From Pseudooceanicola nanhaiensis DSM 18065 (lineage in GTDB: Bacteria; Pseudomonadota; Alphaproteobacteria; Rhodobacterales; Rhodobacteraceae), in NCBI RefSeq assembly GCF_000688295.1, contig NZ_JHZF01000011.1:248001-312000 (forward strand): a DNA stretch of 64,000 nt, given 5' to 3'. The position numbers and the translations under genes were made by a program. This document shows positions 51,124 through 59,686 of this stretch, piece after piece. Under the pieces are notes generated by a model. The model did no database searches, was not told the origin of the DNA, and saw only the letters and a list, made by a program, of their open reading frames with translations. Positions within the stretch are counted from its first letter, which is position 1, and each line of letters opens with the position of its first letter.

Positions 51124-52920
51124 TCACTCCGCGGCGATGCCGTCGGTGAACTGGAGCCGGGCGAGGCGGGCATAGAGCCCGTCCTGCGTGACCAGTTCGT
51201 CATGCGTGCCCTGGCCGACGATCCGGCCCTGGTCCATCACGATGATCCGGTCGGCCTTCTTCACCGTGGCAAGGCGGTGCGCGACGATGATCGTGGTGCG
51301 GGCCTCGGCCACGCGCTCCACCGCCTCCTGCACCAGCCTCTCGCTCTCGGCGTCCAGCGCCGAGGTCGCCTCGTCCAGCAGCAGGACCGGCGCGTCGCGC
51401 AGGATGGCGCGGGCGATGGCGATGCGCTGCTTCTGCCCGCCGGACAGCATCACGCCCCGTTCGCCGAGCTGGCTGTCGTAGCCCATCGGAAGCCGGGTGA
51501 TGAACTCGTGCGCGGCGGCGGCCTGCGCGGCGGCCTCCACGGCCTCGTCGCTGGCTTCCGGCCAGCCGAAGCGGATGTTCTCGCGCGCCGAGGTGGCGAA
51601 GATCACCGGATCCTGCGGCACCAGCGCGACGAGGCGGCGGAACGCCTGCCGGTTCAGTCGCGCGAGGTCGGTGCCGTCGATCAGCACGCGGCCCTGCTGC
51701 GGATCGTAGAACCGCAGGATGAGCTGGATGATCGTGGATTTCCCGGCGCCCGAGGGGCCGACCAGCGCCACCGTCTCGCCCGCGCGGATGGTCAGGTCGA
51801 TGCCCTCCAGCGCGGGGGCGGAGCTTCGCGCGGGATAATGGAAGCGCACCTTCTCGAAGGTGATCTCGCCCCGGGCGGGCGCGGGCAGGGGCAGGGGGGA
51901 GGCGGGGTCCTTCACCTCGTCCTCGGCCGAGAGAAGCTCCACCAGCCGTTCGGTGGCGCCCGCGGCGCGCTGCAGCTCTCCCCAGACCTCGCTCAGCGCA
52001 CCGACGGCGCCCGCGACCATGACGGCATAGATCACGAACTGGATCAGTGCGCCGGTGGACATCACGCCGGTCCGCACGTCCCGGGCCCCGATCCAGAGCA
52101 CGCAGACGACGCCGGTGAAGATCAGGAAGATCACGATCATCGTCATGACGGCGCGGGTGGTGATCCGCGTGCGGGCCTTGCGGAAGCTCTCTTCCGTGAC
52201 CTCGTCGAACTCGGCGCGGGAGAGGTCCTCGTGGGTATAGGCCTGCACGGTCTGGGCCGACAGGAGCGCCTCGGACGCCTTGCCGGACGAGGCCGCGATC
52301 CAGTCCTGGTTCTCGCGCGAGAGGACGCGGAGGCGCCGGCCCAGCACGAAGATCGGCACGATGACGACCGGCACGATCAGCAGCACGAGCCCCGCCAGCT
52401 TGGGCGAGGTGAAGAGCATCAGGGCCAGACCGCCCACGAAGATCAGCGTGTTGCGCAGCGCGATCGAGACCGAGGAGCCGATGACGGATTGCACCAGCGT
52501 CGTGTCGGTGGTGATGCGCGAGAGGACCTCGCCGGTCATGACGTTGTCGTAGAAGGCGGGCGACATGCCGATCATCCGGCCGAAGACGGCCTTGCGGATG
52601 TCGGCCACGACGCGTTCGCCCAGCCGGGTGACGAGCGCGTAGCGCAGGCCGGTGCCGACGGCGAGCAGGGCGGCGATCAGGATGGCGGCGGCGAAATACT
52701 GGTCCAGAAGCTCGCCCGCGCCGCCGCCGAAATTGTCGACCACCCGCCGCACGGCAAGCGGCAGCACCAGCGAGACCGAGGCGGTCAGCACGAGCGCGAT
52801 CACGGCGAGGGCGAGCATGATCCGGTAGGGCGCGACGAACGGCCAGAGCCGGGCGAGATTGCCGACGCGCTTGGAGGCGGCGCGGTCCTCGGAGCCTTGG
52901 GTGATCGGTTGCCGGGCCAT
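51124..52920 (-). CDS. MsbA-like ABC transporter, fused permease and ATPase
   Basis: A 598-residue half-transporter working as a homodimer. Six membrane helices occupy about residues 30-320, and the ATPase domain has Walker A GPSGAGKST, signature LSGGQKQR, Walker B VLLLDEATSALD and the switch His in AHRL. The family exports lipids, lipopolysaccharide precursors or drugs. Nothing adjacent identifies the substrate. In Rhodobacterales such proteins are often annotated as multidrug or lipid A exporters. Confidence 0.88.
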   Translation of the reverse strand: MARQPITQGSEDRAASKRVGNLARLWPFVAPYRIMLALAVIALVLTASVSLVLPLAVRRVVDNFGGGAGELLDQYFAAAILIAALLAVGTGLRYALVTRLGERVVADIRKAVFGRMIGMSPAFYDNVMTGEVLSRITTDTTLVQSVIGSSVSIALRNTLIFVGGLALMLFTSPKLAGLVLLIVPVVIVPIFVLGRRLRVLSRENQDWIAASSGKASEALLSAQTVQAYTHEDLSRAEFDEVTEESFRKARTRITTRAVMTMIVIFLIFTGVVCVLWIGARDVRTGVMSTGALIQFVIYAVMVAGAVGALSEVWGELQRAAGATERLVELLSAEDEVKDPASPLPLPAPARGEITFEKVRFHYPARSSAPALEGIDLTIRAGETVALVGPSGAGKSTIIQLILRFYDPQQGRVLIDGTDLARLNRQAFRRLVALVPQDPVIFATSARENIRFGWPEASDEAVEAAAQAAAAHEFITRLPMGYDSQLGERGVMLSGGQKQRIAIARAILRDAPVLLLDEATSALDAESERLVQEAVERVAEARTTIIVAHRLATVKKADRIIVMDQGRIVGQGTHDELVTQDGLYARLARLQFTDGIAAE

Positions 52921-53205
52921 GGGACGTCCTTCGGGTAATTTGCCGGGTGTCTAGAAGGGTGCAGGCGGCAGGGTCAAGGCGTCAACCGGACGCGGGGCCG
53001 GCGAGGGGGCGCTTGCCGCCTCTTCCGGCCGGGCATCAGCACGGGGTGTGCCGCATGTGGCTCCGGATCGGAGGATCGTCCGGCACGGGCAATTCTGGCC
53101 TGCCGTCGTGCCGGAGGCCGGGGCCGGGCGCGCGCCCGGCCTGCATCTCACCCGTCCCGGCAACCGCCCGCCCCGCCGCGGCGGGCCGGGCGTCGGCCCG
53201 ACAGT

Positions 53206-53679
53206 CTATTCGTCGTGTTCGGGCGCCTGTCCGGAGGGCGCGCGGTAGGGCTTCGTGACGTCGCGGAGCCGCAGGTCGAGCGCCTCGACCTTCAGGCGGA
53301 TCGCGCCGTCGCCGGCCAGCGTCATCAGCACATGGCCGCCCGGCGGCTCGGCATCCGGCACGAAGGTCACCGCGAGCAGCGACAGGATCGTGTCGCGGTC
53401 CTTCGGGTCGATCCCCTGGCTCGCGACGGCGGTCACGCCCTCGACCACCAGCACCGATTGCACCCGCTCCGCGCCGTGACGCGCGCGGCCCTCGTCCTCC
53501 CAGCGGAAGCGGTTGAGCAGGAGCGCGAAGCGGCGCTCGGTCGGCCGCCAGAGCATCTCGGTGGCCGGAAACACCGCGTCCTGCGCGAGGGCTGAGATGA
53601 CCGTCAGGTCGCTCTCGTCCAGCGCGCCGAGGTTCAGCGGCCGTTCCGCCCCGTCTTCGAACCGTGCGTCCTGGCTCAT
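53206..53679 (-). CDS. DUF2948 family protein
   Basis: A 157-residue cytoplasmic protein found next to murA in Rhodobacterales. It has [30 protein letters not shown] near the start and [13 protein letters not shown], then [13 protein letters not shown] near the end. No catalytic motif. Its ATG overlaps the murA stop (ATGA), so it is co-translated and may have a role in envelope or division genes; that is inference. Confidence 0.83.
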   Translation of the reverse strand: MSQDARFEDGAERPLNLGALDESDLTVISALAQDAVFPATEMLWRPTERRFALLLNRFRWEDEGRARHGAERVQSVLVVEGVTAVASQGIDPKDRDTILSLLAVTFVPDAEPPGGHVLMTLAGDGAIRLKVEALDLRLRDVTKPYRAPSGQAPEHDE

Positions 53680-54944
53680 GCCTCGTGGATCCTCTCGATC
53701 TTGGCGCCGACGGCCGAGAGCTTGTCCTCGACATGCTCGTAGCCGCGGTCAAGGTGATAGACCCGGTTCACGATGGTCTCGCCCTCGGCGGCAAGCCCCG
53801 CGAGGATCAGCGACACGCTCGCGCGCAGGTCCGTCGCCATCACCGGCGCGCCCTTCAGCTTCTCGACGCCGGTCACCCGGGCGGTGCCGCCGTGCACGTC
53901 GATCCTGGCGCCCATGCGTTGCAGTTCGGGCGCGTGCATGAAGCGGTTCTCGAAAATCTTCTCCTCCAGCACCGAGGTCCCCTCGGCGGTGCAGAGCAGT
54001 GCCATCATCTGGGCCTGCAGGTCGGTCGGGAAGCCGGGGAAGGGTTCGGTGGTCACGTCCACCGCCTGGGCCCGGCCGTTGTGGCGCGACACCGTGATGC
54101 CGTTCTCGCTTTCGCGGACGGTGATCCCCGCCGCGTCGAGCTTCTCGCAGAAGGCGCCGACCAGGTCCATGCGCCCGCCGAGCAGTTCGACCTCGCCGCC
54201 GCAGATCGCGGGGGCCAGCATGTAGGTGCCCAGCTCGATCCGGTCGGCGACCACGGGATGGGTCGCGCCGCCCAGCCGGTCGACGCCCTGGATGGTGATC
54301 TCCGACGTGCCTTCGCCCTCGATCTGCGCGCCCATGCGGCGCAGGCAATGCACGAGGTCGACGATCTCGGGCTCACGCGCGGCGTTCCTGATGACGGAGG
54401 TGCCCTTGGCCAGCACGGCGGCCAGCAGCGCGTTCTCGGTCGCGCCGACCGAGACGATCGGGAAATCGACGATCCCGCCCTTCAGCCCGCCCTTCGCGGT
54501 CGCGTGGACATAGCCATCGCGCAAATCCATCTCGGCGCCGAGCGCTTCCATCGCGCGCAGGTGCAGGTCGACGGGCCGCGCACCGATGGCGCAGCCGCCG
54601 GGCAGCGAGACGACCGCGTGCCCCTCGCGCGCCAGCATCGGGCCGAGCACGAGGATCGAGGCGCGCATCTTGCGGACGATCTCGTAATCGGCCTTGTGGT
54701 TGTCGATGCCGTGGCTCGACATCGCCAGCACCTTGCCGCCCTGCATCGAGGTGATCTCGGTCCCGAGCGAGCGCAGCAGGGCCGACATCGTCGCGATGTC
54801 CGACAGCCGCGGCGCGTTGGTCAGGGTCAACGGCTCCTCGCTCAGCAGCGTCGCCGGCATCAGGGTCAGGCAGGCGTTCTTGGCACCCGCGATCGGGATC
54901 TGCCCGTTCAGCTGGCCATTGCCAGTCACCACGATTCTATCCAT
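53676..54944 (-). CDS. murA: UDP-N-acetylglucosamine 1-carboxyvinyltransferase
   Basis: A 422-residue enzyme for the first committed step of peptidoglycan synthesis, adding enolpyruvate to UDP-GlcNAc. The reactive cysteine, target of fosfomycin, is Cys118 in [21 protein letters not shown] near residue 20 and the DLRAS motif ([15 protein letters not shown]) are also present. It overlaps both neighbours: by eight bases with the small gene upstream and by four with DUF2948 downstream. Confidence 0.96.
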   Translation of the reverse strand: MDRIVVTGNGQLNGQIPIAGAKNACLTLMPATLLSEEPLTLTNAPRLSDIATMSALLRSLGTEITSMQGGKVLAMSSHGIDNHKADYEIVRKMRASILVLGPMLAREGHAVVSLPGGCAIGARPVDLHLRAMEALGAEMDLRDGYVHATAKGGLKGGIVDFPIVSVGATENALLAAVLAKGTSVIRNAAREPEIVDLVHCLRRMGAQIEGEGTSEITIQGVDRLGGATHPVVADRIELGTYMLAPAICGGEVELLGGRMDLVGAFCEKLDAAGITVRESENGITVSRHNGRAQAVDVTTEPFPGFPTDLQAQMMALLCTAEGTSVLEEKIFENRFMHAPELQRMGARIDVHGGTARVTGVEKLKGAPVMATDLRASVSLILAGLAAEGETIVNRVYHLDRGYEHVEDKLSAVGAKIERIHEA

Positions 54945-55092
54945 CGCTGCTCTCCTCGGTCTCGCCGTCGGTGTGTGCCTCGTCGTCCCGGGCGCGGGCC
55001 TTCGCCTGTGCCTTCCGCCGCGCGATGTTTGCCTTGAGGGCCTGTTTCAGCCGTTCATCGCGCGATTGTCCGGGTTTCGCCTTGTCGCTCAT
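54937..55092 (-). CDS. Small charged protein upstream of murA
   Basis: A 51-residue hydrophilic protein, helix-rich and basic in the first 37 residues ([26 protein letters not shown]), acidic at the end. Its stop overlaps the murA start by eight bases, a strong sign that it is translated. Similar small basic proteins precede murA in Rhodobacterales genomes. Function unknown; it could serve mainly to couple murA translation. Confidence 0.65.
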   Translation of the reverse strand: MSDKAKPGQSRDERLKQALKANIARRKAQAKARARDDEAHTDGETEESSDG

Positions 55093-55260
55093 GTCCGAGA
55101 AATAAGGCACCCCCCCTGCAACGTCCAGCATGTCGGCAGGGGAAGCCGGATTTCCCGCCGTCCGGGCCATTTCGGCACCCCGCCCGCCGCGCCTCGGGAC
55201 CCTGCCGCGAGGTTACGGAGAGGCCGGGAAATTTTCCCGGATTTCGCCACTTCAAAGCCC

Positions 55261-55288
55261 TTGCACTCCCGCGCGCATCCGGTAAAAG
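55261..55288 (+). promoter_or_regulatory. Predicted tRNA-Thr promoter
   Basis: TTGCAC (55261-55266) and TAAAAG (55283-55288) with a 16-base spacer put the start of transcription near 55295, about nine bases before the mature tRNA. Confidence 0.5.
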
Positions 55289-55303
55289 GCCCCTCACCTG
55301 ATC

Positions 55304-55378
55304 GCCGCAGTAGCTCAGTGGTAGAGCGCACCCTTGGTAAGGGTGAGGTCGGGAGTTCAATCCTCCCCTGCGGCACCA
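55304..55378 (+). tRNA. tRNA-Thr (GGT)
   Basis: A complete 75-base cloverleaf with encoded CCA. The anticodon GGT is at 55336-55338, in loop TTGGTAA closed by CACCC/GGGTG. Acceptor arms are GCCGCAG and CTGCGGC. No terminator is evident after it. Confidence 0.97.
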
Positions 55379-55490
55379 GTATCCTCCCCGACAATGTCAG
55401 CTTCGGAATGTCAGGCACTGGCCGGGATTTGCCTCGCCGACCTTCACCCTGGCGAAGCCTCCGCCTGCGCGGAGCGTCCCGTGGCGCCTC

Positions 55491-56660
55491 TCAGCCCTTG
55501 CGGGCGGCGATGGCCTGTCCGCAGGCCGCGCCCGAAGACCATGCCCACTGGAAATTGTAGCCGCCGAGCCAGCCGGTGACGTCGACCGCCTCGCCGATCG
55601 CGTAGAGGCCGGGGCAGGACGTCGCCTCCATCGTCTTGGAGGAGAGGCCGGCGGTGTCGATGCCGCCCGCGGTGACCTCGGCCTTGGCATAGCCCTCGGT
55701 GCCGGTCGGGTGGAAGGTGAGGGCGGTCAGGGTCGCGGCGGCACGGTCGAGCGCGGTGTCGGACAGGTTGCCGAGTTCCGTCGCGAGACCGATGCGCCGG
55801 GCGAGCGCCTCGGCCAGCCGGTTGGGCAGGTGCTCGGCCAGCGCGGCCTTGAGATGGGCGCGGGGCATCCGGCGCCTTGCGTCGCGCAGGAGGCTCGCCG
55901 CCTCGGGCAGGATGTCGAGCGACACCGGATCGCCGGGGCGCCAGTAGGACGAGACCTGCAGGATCGCGGGCCCCGAAAGCCCCTTGTGGGTGAAGAGCAC
56001 GGCCTCGTCGAACCGCGCGCCGTTCACGCTGGCCGTGGCGGGGGTGGCAATGCCCGTGACCTCGGTGAAGAGGTTGTCCTCGGCGCCCAGCGTGAAGGGC
56101 ACGAGGGCCGGGCGCGGGGCCACGACGCCCAGGCCGAAATCCCGCGCGATGTCATAGGCGCGTCCCGTGGCGCCCATCTTCGGGATCGAGGGGCCGCCGG
56201 TCGCGATGACGAGCTGCCGGGCCGAATGGCCCGCCACGTGGAAGAGGCCGTCGGCATGGCGGATGTCGCCCAATGTCGTGGAGAGCCGGATATCGACGCC
56301 GCCCCTGGCGCATTCGTCGAGCAGCATCCGCACGATCTGCTTCGCCGAGCCATCGCAGAAAAGCTGACCGAGGGTCTTCTCGTGCCAGGCGATCCCGTGC
56401 GCCTCGACCAGGGCGAGGAAATCCCACTGGGTATAGCGGCTGAGCGCGGACTTGGCGAAATGCGGGTTCTCGGAGAGGTAGCACTGCGGCTCGATCCCGA
56501 GATTGGTGAAGTTGCACCGCCCGCCGCCCGAGATCAGGATCTTCTTGCCCGCCCTGTCCGCGTGATCGAGCACGAGCACCGTCGCGCCGGCCTGGCCCGC
56601 GGTCGCCGCGGCCAGCAGGCCCGCGCCGCCGGCGCCGAGGATGATCGCGTCGTAGTGCAT
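55491..56660 (-). CDS. HI0933/BaiN-type FAD-dependent oxidoreductase
   Basis: A 389-residue flavoprotein. The Rossmann turn GAGGAGLLAA is at about residue 9, followed by the family hallmark GGGRCNFTN, TGGPSIPKMGATG, and AEVTAGGID near the end with GLYAIGEAVDVTGWLGGYNFQWAWSSG. The reaction is not settled; homologues are thought to reduce steroid-like or other double bonds. It is a single gene, reading toward tRNA-Thr. Confidence 0.87.
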   Translation of the reverse strand: MHYDAIILGAGGAGLLAAATAGQAGATVLVLDHADRAGKKILISGGGRCNFTNLGIEPQCYLSENPHFAKSALSRYTQWDFLALVEAHGIAWHEKTLGQLFCDGSAKQIVRMLLDECARGGVDIRLSTTLGDIRHADGLFHVAGHSARQLVIATGGPSIPKMGATGRAYDIARDFGLGVVAPRPALVPFTLGAEDNLFTEVTGIATPATASVNGARFDEAVLFTHKGLSGPAILQVSSYWRPGDPVSLDILPEAASLLRDARRRMPRAHLKAALAEHLPNRLAEALARRIGLATELGNLSDTALDRAAATLTALTFHPTGTEGYAKAEVTAGGIDTAGLSSKTMEATSCPGLYAIGEAVDVTGWLGGYNFQWAWSSGAACGQAIAARKG

Positions 56661-56853
56661 GGGGCGGGCTCCGTCCGGGGTGCGGGCGGGGTTTAGTCGG
56701 TCGCGGCGTCTTCGGCAATGGTGGCGCCGGGCTCAGGGTCCGGGCACCGCGCCCGGGCCCTGCGTGGCCTCCGCCGGGGCGCGAGCGGCGTCCCGGACAA
56801 CCTCCGGTGGACGGTTCCGGCTGCGAAGGGGCGGAGGCCGGTTCGGGCAGGCT

Positions 56854-57300
56854 CTATGCGGAAGCCGCTTCCGGGGCCCAGGCGGCCATCGCCCTGTCGA
56901 CATCCATCCACATGATCTCGAACACATGACCGTCGGGGTCCGAGAAGCTGCGGCCGTACATGTAATCGCCCATTTCAATCGTCTTGCCGGTGTCGGTGCC
57001 GCCAGAGGCCAGCGCCTTGTCCAGCAATGCGTCCACGGCGGCCCGGCTCTCGCTGCTCAGGCAGATCAGGTGCTGGGCGCTCTCGGCGGGGCTTGAGACC
57101 GGGCGCGGGGAGAAGCCCGCGAACTTCTCGTGGGTCAGGATCATCAGGGTGATCGTGTCCGAGATCACCACGCAGGCGCCGCCCTCGTCGCAGAAGCGTT
57201 CGTCGAAGGTGAAGCCGAGCCCGGCGTAGAACGCGCGGGAGCGGGCGATATCGGAGACGGGGATATTGAGGAAAATCATCTGCTTGTAGTCGGTGGACAT
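56854..57300 (-). CDS. VOC (glyoxalase/bleomycin resistance) family protein
   Basis: A 148-residue metal-binding vicinal-oxygen-chelate protein with two beta-alpha-beta-beta-beta units. The start (MIFLNIPVSDIARSRAFYAGLGF) and the end (YMYGRSFSDPDGHVFEIMWMD) are typical of this glyoxalase subgroup. Substrate unknown. It is divergent from the HxlR-type gene with a 91-base gap that contains repeated AAGCAACC sites, so it is the probable target of that regulator. Confidence 0.84.
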   Translation of the reverse strand: MSTDYKQMIFLNIPVSDIARSRAFYAGLGFTFDERFCDEGGACVVISDTITLMILTHEKFAGFSPRPVSSPAESAQHLICLSSESRAAVDALLDKALASGGTDTGKTIEMGDYMYGRSFSDPDGHVFEIMWMDVDRAMAAWAPEAASA

Positions 57301-57341
57301 GAGAATCTCCTAGGTTGGATACTTGTATGGTGGCGATTTAA

Positions 57342-57378
57342 GTTGTAAAAAGCAACCGAACAGTTTTGATAAGCAACC
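57342..57378. promoter_or_regulatory. Candidate HxlR operator: GTTG/CAACC repeats
   Basis: AAGCAACC occurs at 57350-57357 and 57371-57378, 21 bases apart (two helical turns). GTTG at 57342 forms an inverted pair with the first CAAC, and GGTTG recurs at 57313. All lie in the gap between the glyoxalase-like and HxlR-type genes. Confidence 0.45.
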
Positions 57379-57391
57379 AAATGGGCGGCAA

Positions 57392-58060
57392 ATGGCTGGC
57401 AAACGCAGGTACGAGGATGGCTGCGCCTTCGCGCAATCGCTCGACATCGTCGGGGAACGCTGGGCGCTTCTCGTCATCCGGGAGCTCATGTTCGGCCCCA
57501 AGCGCTTCACCGACCTGAAGGCCGACCTGCCCGGGATCGCCTCCAACGTGCTGACCCAGCGGCTGGCCGATCTTGAGGACGCGGGGCTCGTCGTCCGGCG
57601 CGAGATGCCGCCGCCGCGGAAGGCGCGGCTCTATGATCTGAGCACGTGGGGGCGGGATCTCGGGCCGGTCCTCGAGGCTATGGGACGCTGGGCCGCGCGC
57701 TCTCCGCTGCTGGAAGGGGGCTGGCCGCTCTCGGTCAGCGCCGCGATGATGAGCCTCGGCTCGATGTTCCGCAGCGATCTGGCGGGCGATTTCGAAGGCG
57801 TGCTGGGGCTTCACCTGTCGTGGCAGGATTTCACCGTCCGGGTGGCGCGCGGCCGGATCGACGTGGAGCCGGTGCGCGCCGCGGCGCCGCAGGTCACGGT
57901 CACCGGCGACCAGAACATCCTTCTGGGCGTGCTCTACATGAAGCGGCCGCTCGCCGAGGCGCGGGCGCAGGGTCTGCGGATCGAGGGCGACGAGGCCGTG
58001 CTGACCCGCTTCGCCGCCTGTTTCGAGATGCCGGAGCCCGCCCCGCGGTCCCCGGCCTGA
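57392..58060 (+). CDS. HxlR family regulator with C-terminal SCP2-like domain
   Basis: A 222-residue protein. The N-terminal winged helix (about 1-100) has the HxlR pattern CAFAQSLDIVGERWALLVIRELMFGPKRFTDLKADLPGIASNVLTQRL. From about residue 135 a second domain resembles SCP2 lipid-binding folds (VRVARGRIDVEPVRAAAPQVTVTGDQNILLGVLYMKRPLAEARAQGLRIEGDEAVLTRF) and may be the ligand sensor. The start is set at MAGKRRYEDG. It is divergent from the glyoxalase gene and converges on the P450 with a four-base gap. Confidence 0.84.
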   Translation: MAGKRRYEDGCAFAQSLDIVGERWALLVIRELMFGPKRFTDLKADLPGIASNVLTQRLADLEDAGLVVRREMPPPRKARLYDLSTWGRDLGPVLEAMGRWAARSPLLEGGWPLSVSAAMMSLGSMFRSDLAGDFEGVLGLHLSWQDFTVRVARGRIDVEPVRAAAPQVTVTGDQNILLGVLYMKRPLAEARAQGLRIEGDEAVLTRFAACFEMPEPAPRSPA

Positions 58061-58064
58061 GGGC

Positions 58065-59342
58065 TCAGATCCGCTCGGGAATGCGGACCGGCAGCGTCTC
58101 GTAGCCCTTCACGAAGACCGAATGGGTCCGCGTGGGCTCTTCCATCACCTCGATGGTGGGGAAGCGCTTCAGGATCTCCTCCCAGAGGATGGTGAGCTGC
58201 AGCTCGGCCACACGGTTGCCGAGGCAGCGGTGGATGCCGAAGCCGAAGGAGAGGTGCGCCTTCCTGATGTCGCGGCCGATCTGGTAATCGTCCGGGCTGT
58301 CGATCTTGGTGTCGTCGCGGTTGCCCGAGACGTACCACATCACGACGCGGTCGCCCTTGCGGATGGTCTGCCCGTGCATCTCCACATCCTCCAGCGCGAC
58401 CCGGGCCATGTGGGCGAGCGGCGTCTGCCAGCGGATCGTTTCCGAGACCATGGCCGGGATCAGCGAGGGATCGGCGCGCAGCCGGTCGTACTGGTCGGGG
58501 TGCTTGTTCAGCGCGTAGACCGAACCCGAGAGCGTGTTCCGCGTCGTGTCGTTGCCACCGACGATCAGGAGCACGACGTTGCCGTGAAACTCCTTCTTCG
58601 GCATGTCGCGCGTGCCCTCGCCATGGGCGAGCATCGAGATCAGGTCGAAGGAAGGCGGCCTGGCCTTGCGCTCGGCCAGCAGCTCGTCGAAGGCGGTGAA
58701 ACACTCCATCGTGGTGTAGAACTTCTGGTCCCAGTCAGTCACCGGCCCGAAGCCGGGCGTGTTGGTGATGATGTCGGACCAGTAGGTCAGCTTGCGCCGG
58801 TCCTCGAAGGGGAAATCGAAGAGCGTGGCGAGTGTCATCGCCGTGTATTCCTTCGAGACGAGGTCCACCCAGTCGAAGGTCTCGCCCACGGGCAGCGAGT
58901 CGAGCAGGTTGCCCGCGCGTTCCCGCAGCAGCCCCTTCAGCTTGTCGAGGCTGGGCGGCGTGAAGGCCGGGGAGACCTGCTTGCGCTGCTGGTTGTGCTG
59001 CGGGTTGTCCATCGTGATGAAGCCCGCGCCGTCGGTGCCGCGTTCCAGGGAATGGGCCCGGCTTTCCGGCGTCTGCAGCACGATCCCCTCGGCCGAGGAA
59101 AACCGGCGGTGGTCGGTGTCGATGGCGAGGATGTCCTCGTAGCGGGTGATCGACCAATGTGGCTCGTAGGCGCCGGTCTCGGACCAGTGGACGGGCGCCT
59201 CTTCGCGCAGGCGCTGGAACCAGGGCCACATGGTGTCGTTCGCGAAGCGGTCGGCCTGGGCGGCGGTGAACTGGTCGAGCGGCGTGCTGTAGGCGGCTTC
59301 GCGGCTCTCCTCGAGGGTGTCGGGGCTGATGGCGTCTTTCAT
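58065..59342 (-). CDS. Cytochrome P450, CYP153-like
   Basis: A 425-residue soluble P450. The I-helix is LIVGGNDTTRN, the K-helix ExxR is SETIRW, and the haem ligand is about Cys373 in FGFGIHRCLGNR. The phrases RWQTPLAHMARVALEDVEMHG, VVMWYVSGNRDD and TLATLFDFPFEDRRKLTYWSDI match what I recall of CYP153 alkane/fatty-acid terminal hydroxylases. It needs a ferredoxin and reductase, which are not adjacent. The acyl-CoA synthetase upstream on the same strand fits an alkyl-chain oxidation role. Confidence 0.85.
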   Translation of the reverse strand: MKDAISPDTLEESREAAYSTPLDQFTAAQADRFANDTMWPWFQRLREEAPVHWSETGAYEPHWSITRYEDILAIDTDHRRFSSAEGIVLQTPESRAHSLERGTDGAGFITMDNPQHNQQRKQVSPAFTPPSLDKLKGLLRERAGNLLDSLPVGETFDWVDLVSKEYTAMTLATLFDFPFEDRRKLTYWSDIITNTPGFGPVTDWDQKFYTTMECFTAFDELLAERKARPPSFDLISMLAHGEGTRDMPKKEFHGNVVLLIVGGNDTTRNTLSGSVYALNKHPDQYDRLRADPSLIPAMVSETIRWQTPLAHMARVALEDVEMHGQTIRKGDRVVMWYVSGNRDDTKIDSPDDYQIGRDIRKAHLSFGFGIHRCLGNRVAELQLTILWEEILKRFPTIEVMEEPTRTHSVFVKGYETLPVRIPERI

Positions 59343-59469
59343 TGCTGGCCTCCCTTCCTGCAATTCCCCGCGCTCGGGGGTCGGGGCCAGTGAAACGCCT
59401 CCGCGACCTTACGGCAAGGTAAAGCTGCGGGATGTCACAAGGACGTGGCGGCACTTCGCCGCCGGGTCA

Positions 59470-59501
59470 CCGCGCCTGCGGCCGGAGGGCCGCAGGCGCG
59501 G
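59470..59501. repeat. 13-bp perfect hairpin upstream of the P450 gene
   Basis: CCGCGCCTGCGGC and GCCGCAGGCGCGG flank a six-base loop. There is no adjacent T-run on either strand. It lies about 130 bases before the P450 start and could be a regulatory or processing element. Confidence 0.55.
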
Positions 59502-59636
59502 CCGCCGACACTTCGGCATGACGAGGGACAGGGTGCCCCGCCCGTGCCGAGATGCAGGCCGGTCTCGGGCGCGGCACGGCCGGGAGGCCCGAACCGTCCG
59601 CCCTCCACCGCCCTCGGGTGGGTGTCCCGCCGAACG

Positions 59637-59661
59637 AAAACGCCCGGCACATGGCCGGGCG
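59637..59661 (-). terminator. Intrinsic terminator of the acyl-CoA synthetase gene
   Basis: On the minus strand an 8-bp stem CGCCCGGC / GCCGGGCG with a five-base loop is followed by TTTT. It lies about 26 bases after the acyl-CoA synthetase stop and separates it from the P450. Confidence 0.72.
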
Positions 59662-59686
59662 CATCGTCGTCACGGTCTGTCGGCGC

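Larger units (their letters stand above)
59343..59686. other. 344-base gap between acyl-CoA synthetase and P450
   Basis: No gene is supported. It holds a 13-bp perfect hairpin (59470-59501) and the terminator of the acyl-CoA synthetase gene (59637-59661). A promoter for the P450 is expected near 59380-59420, where AT content rises slightly, but no clear pair was found. Confidence 0.45.

Noticed and set aside
53122..53141. GC palindrome between the ABC exporter and DUF2948 genes as a regulatory site
   Set aside because: The 9-bp arms have only a two-base centre and sit far from the exporter start; no supporting promoter elements.
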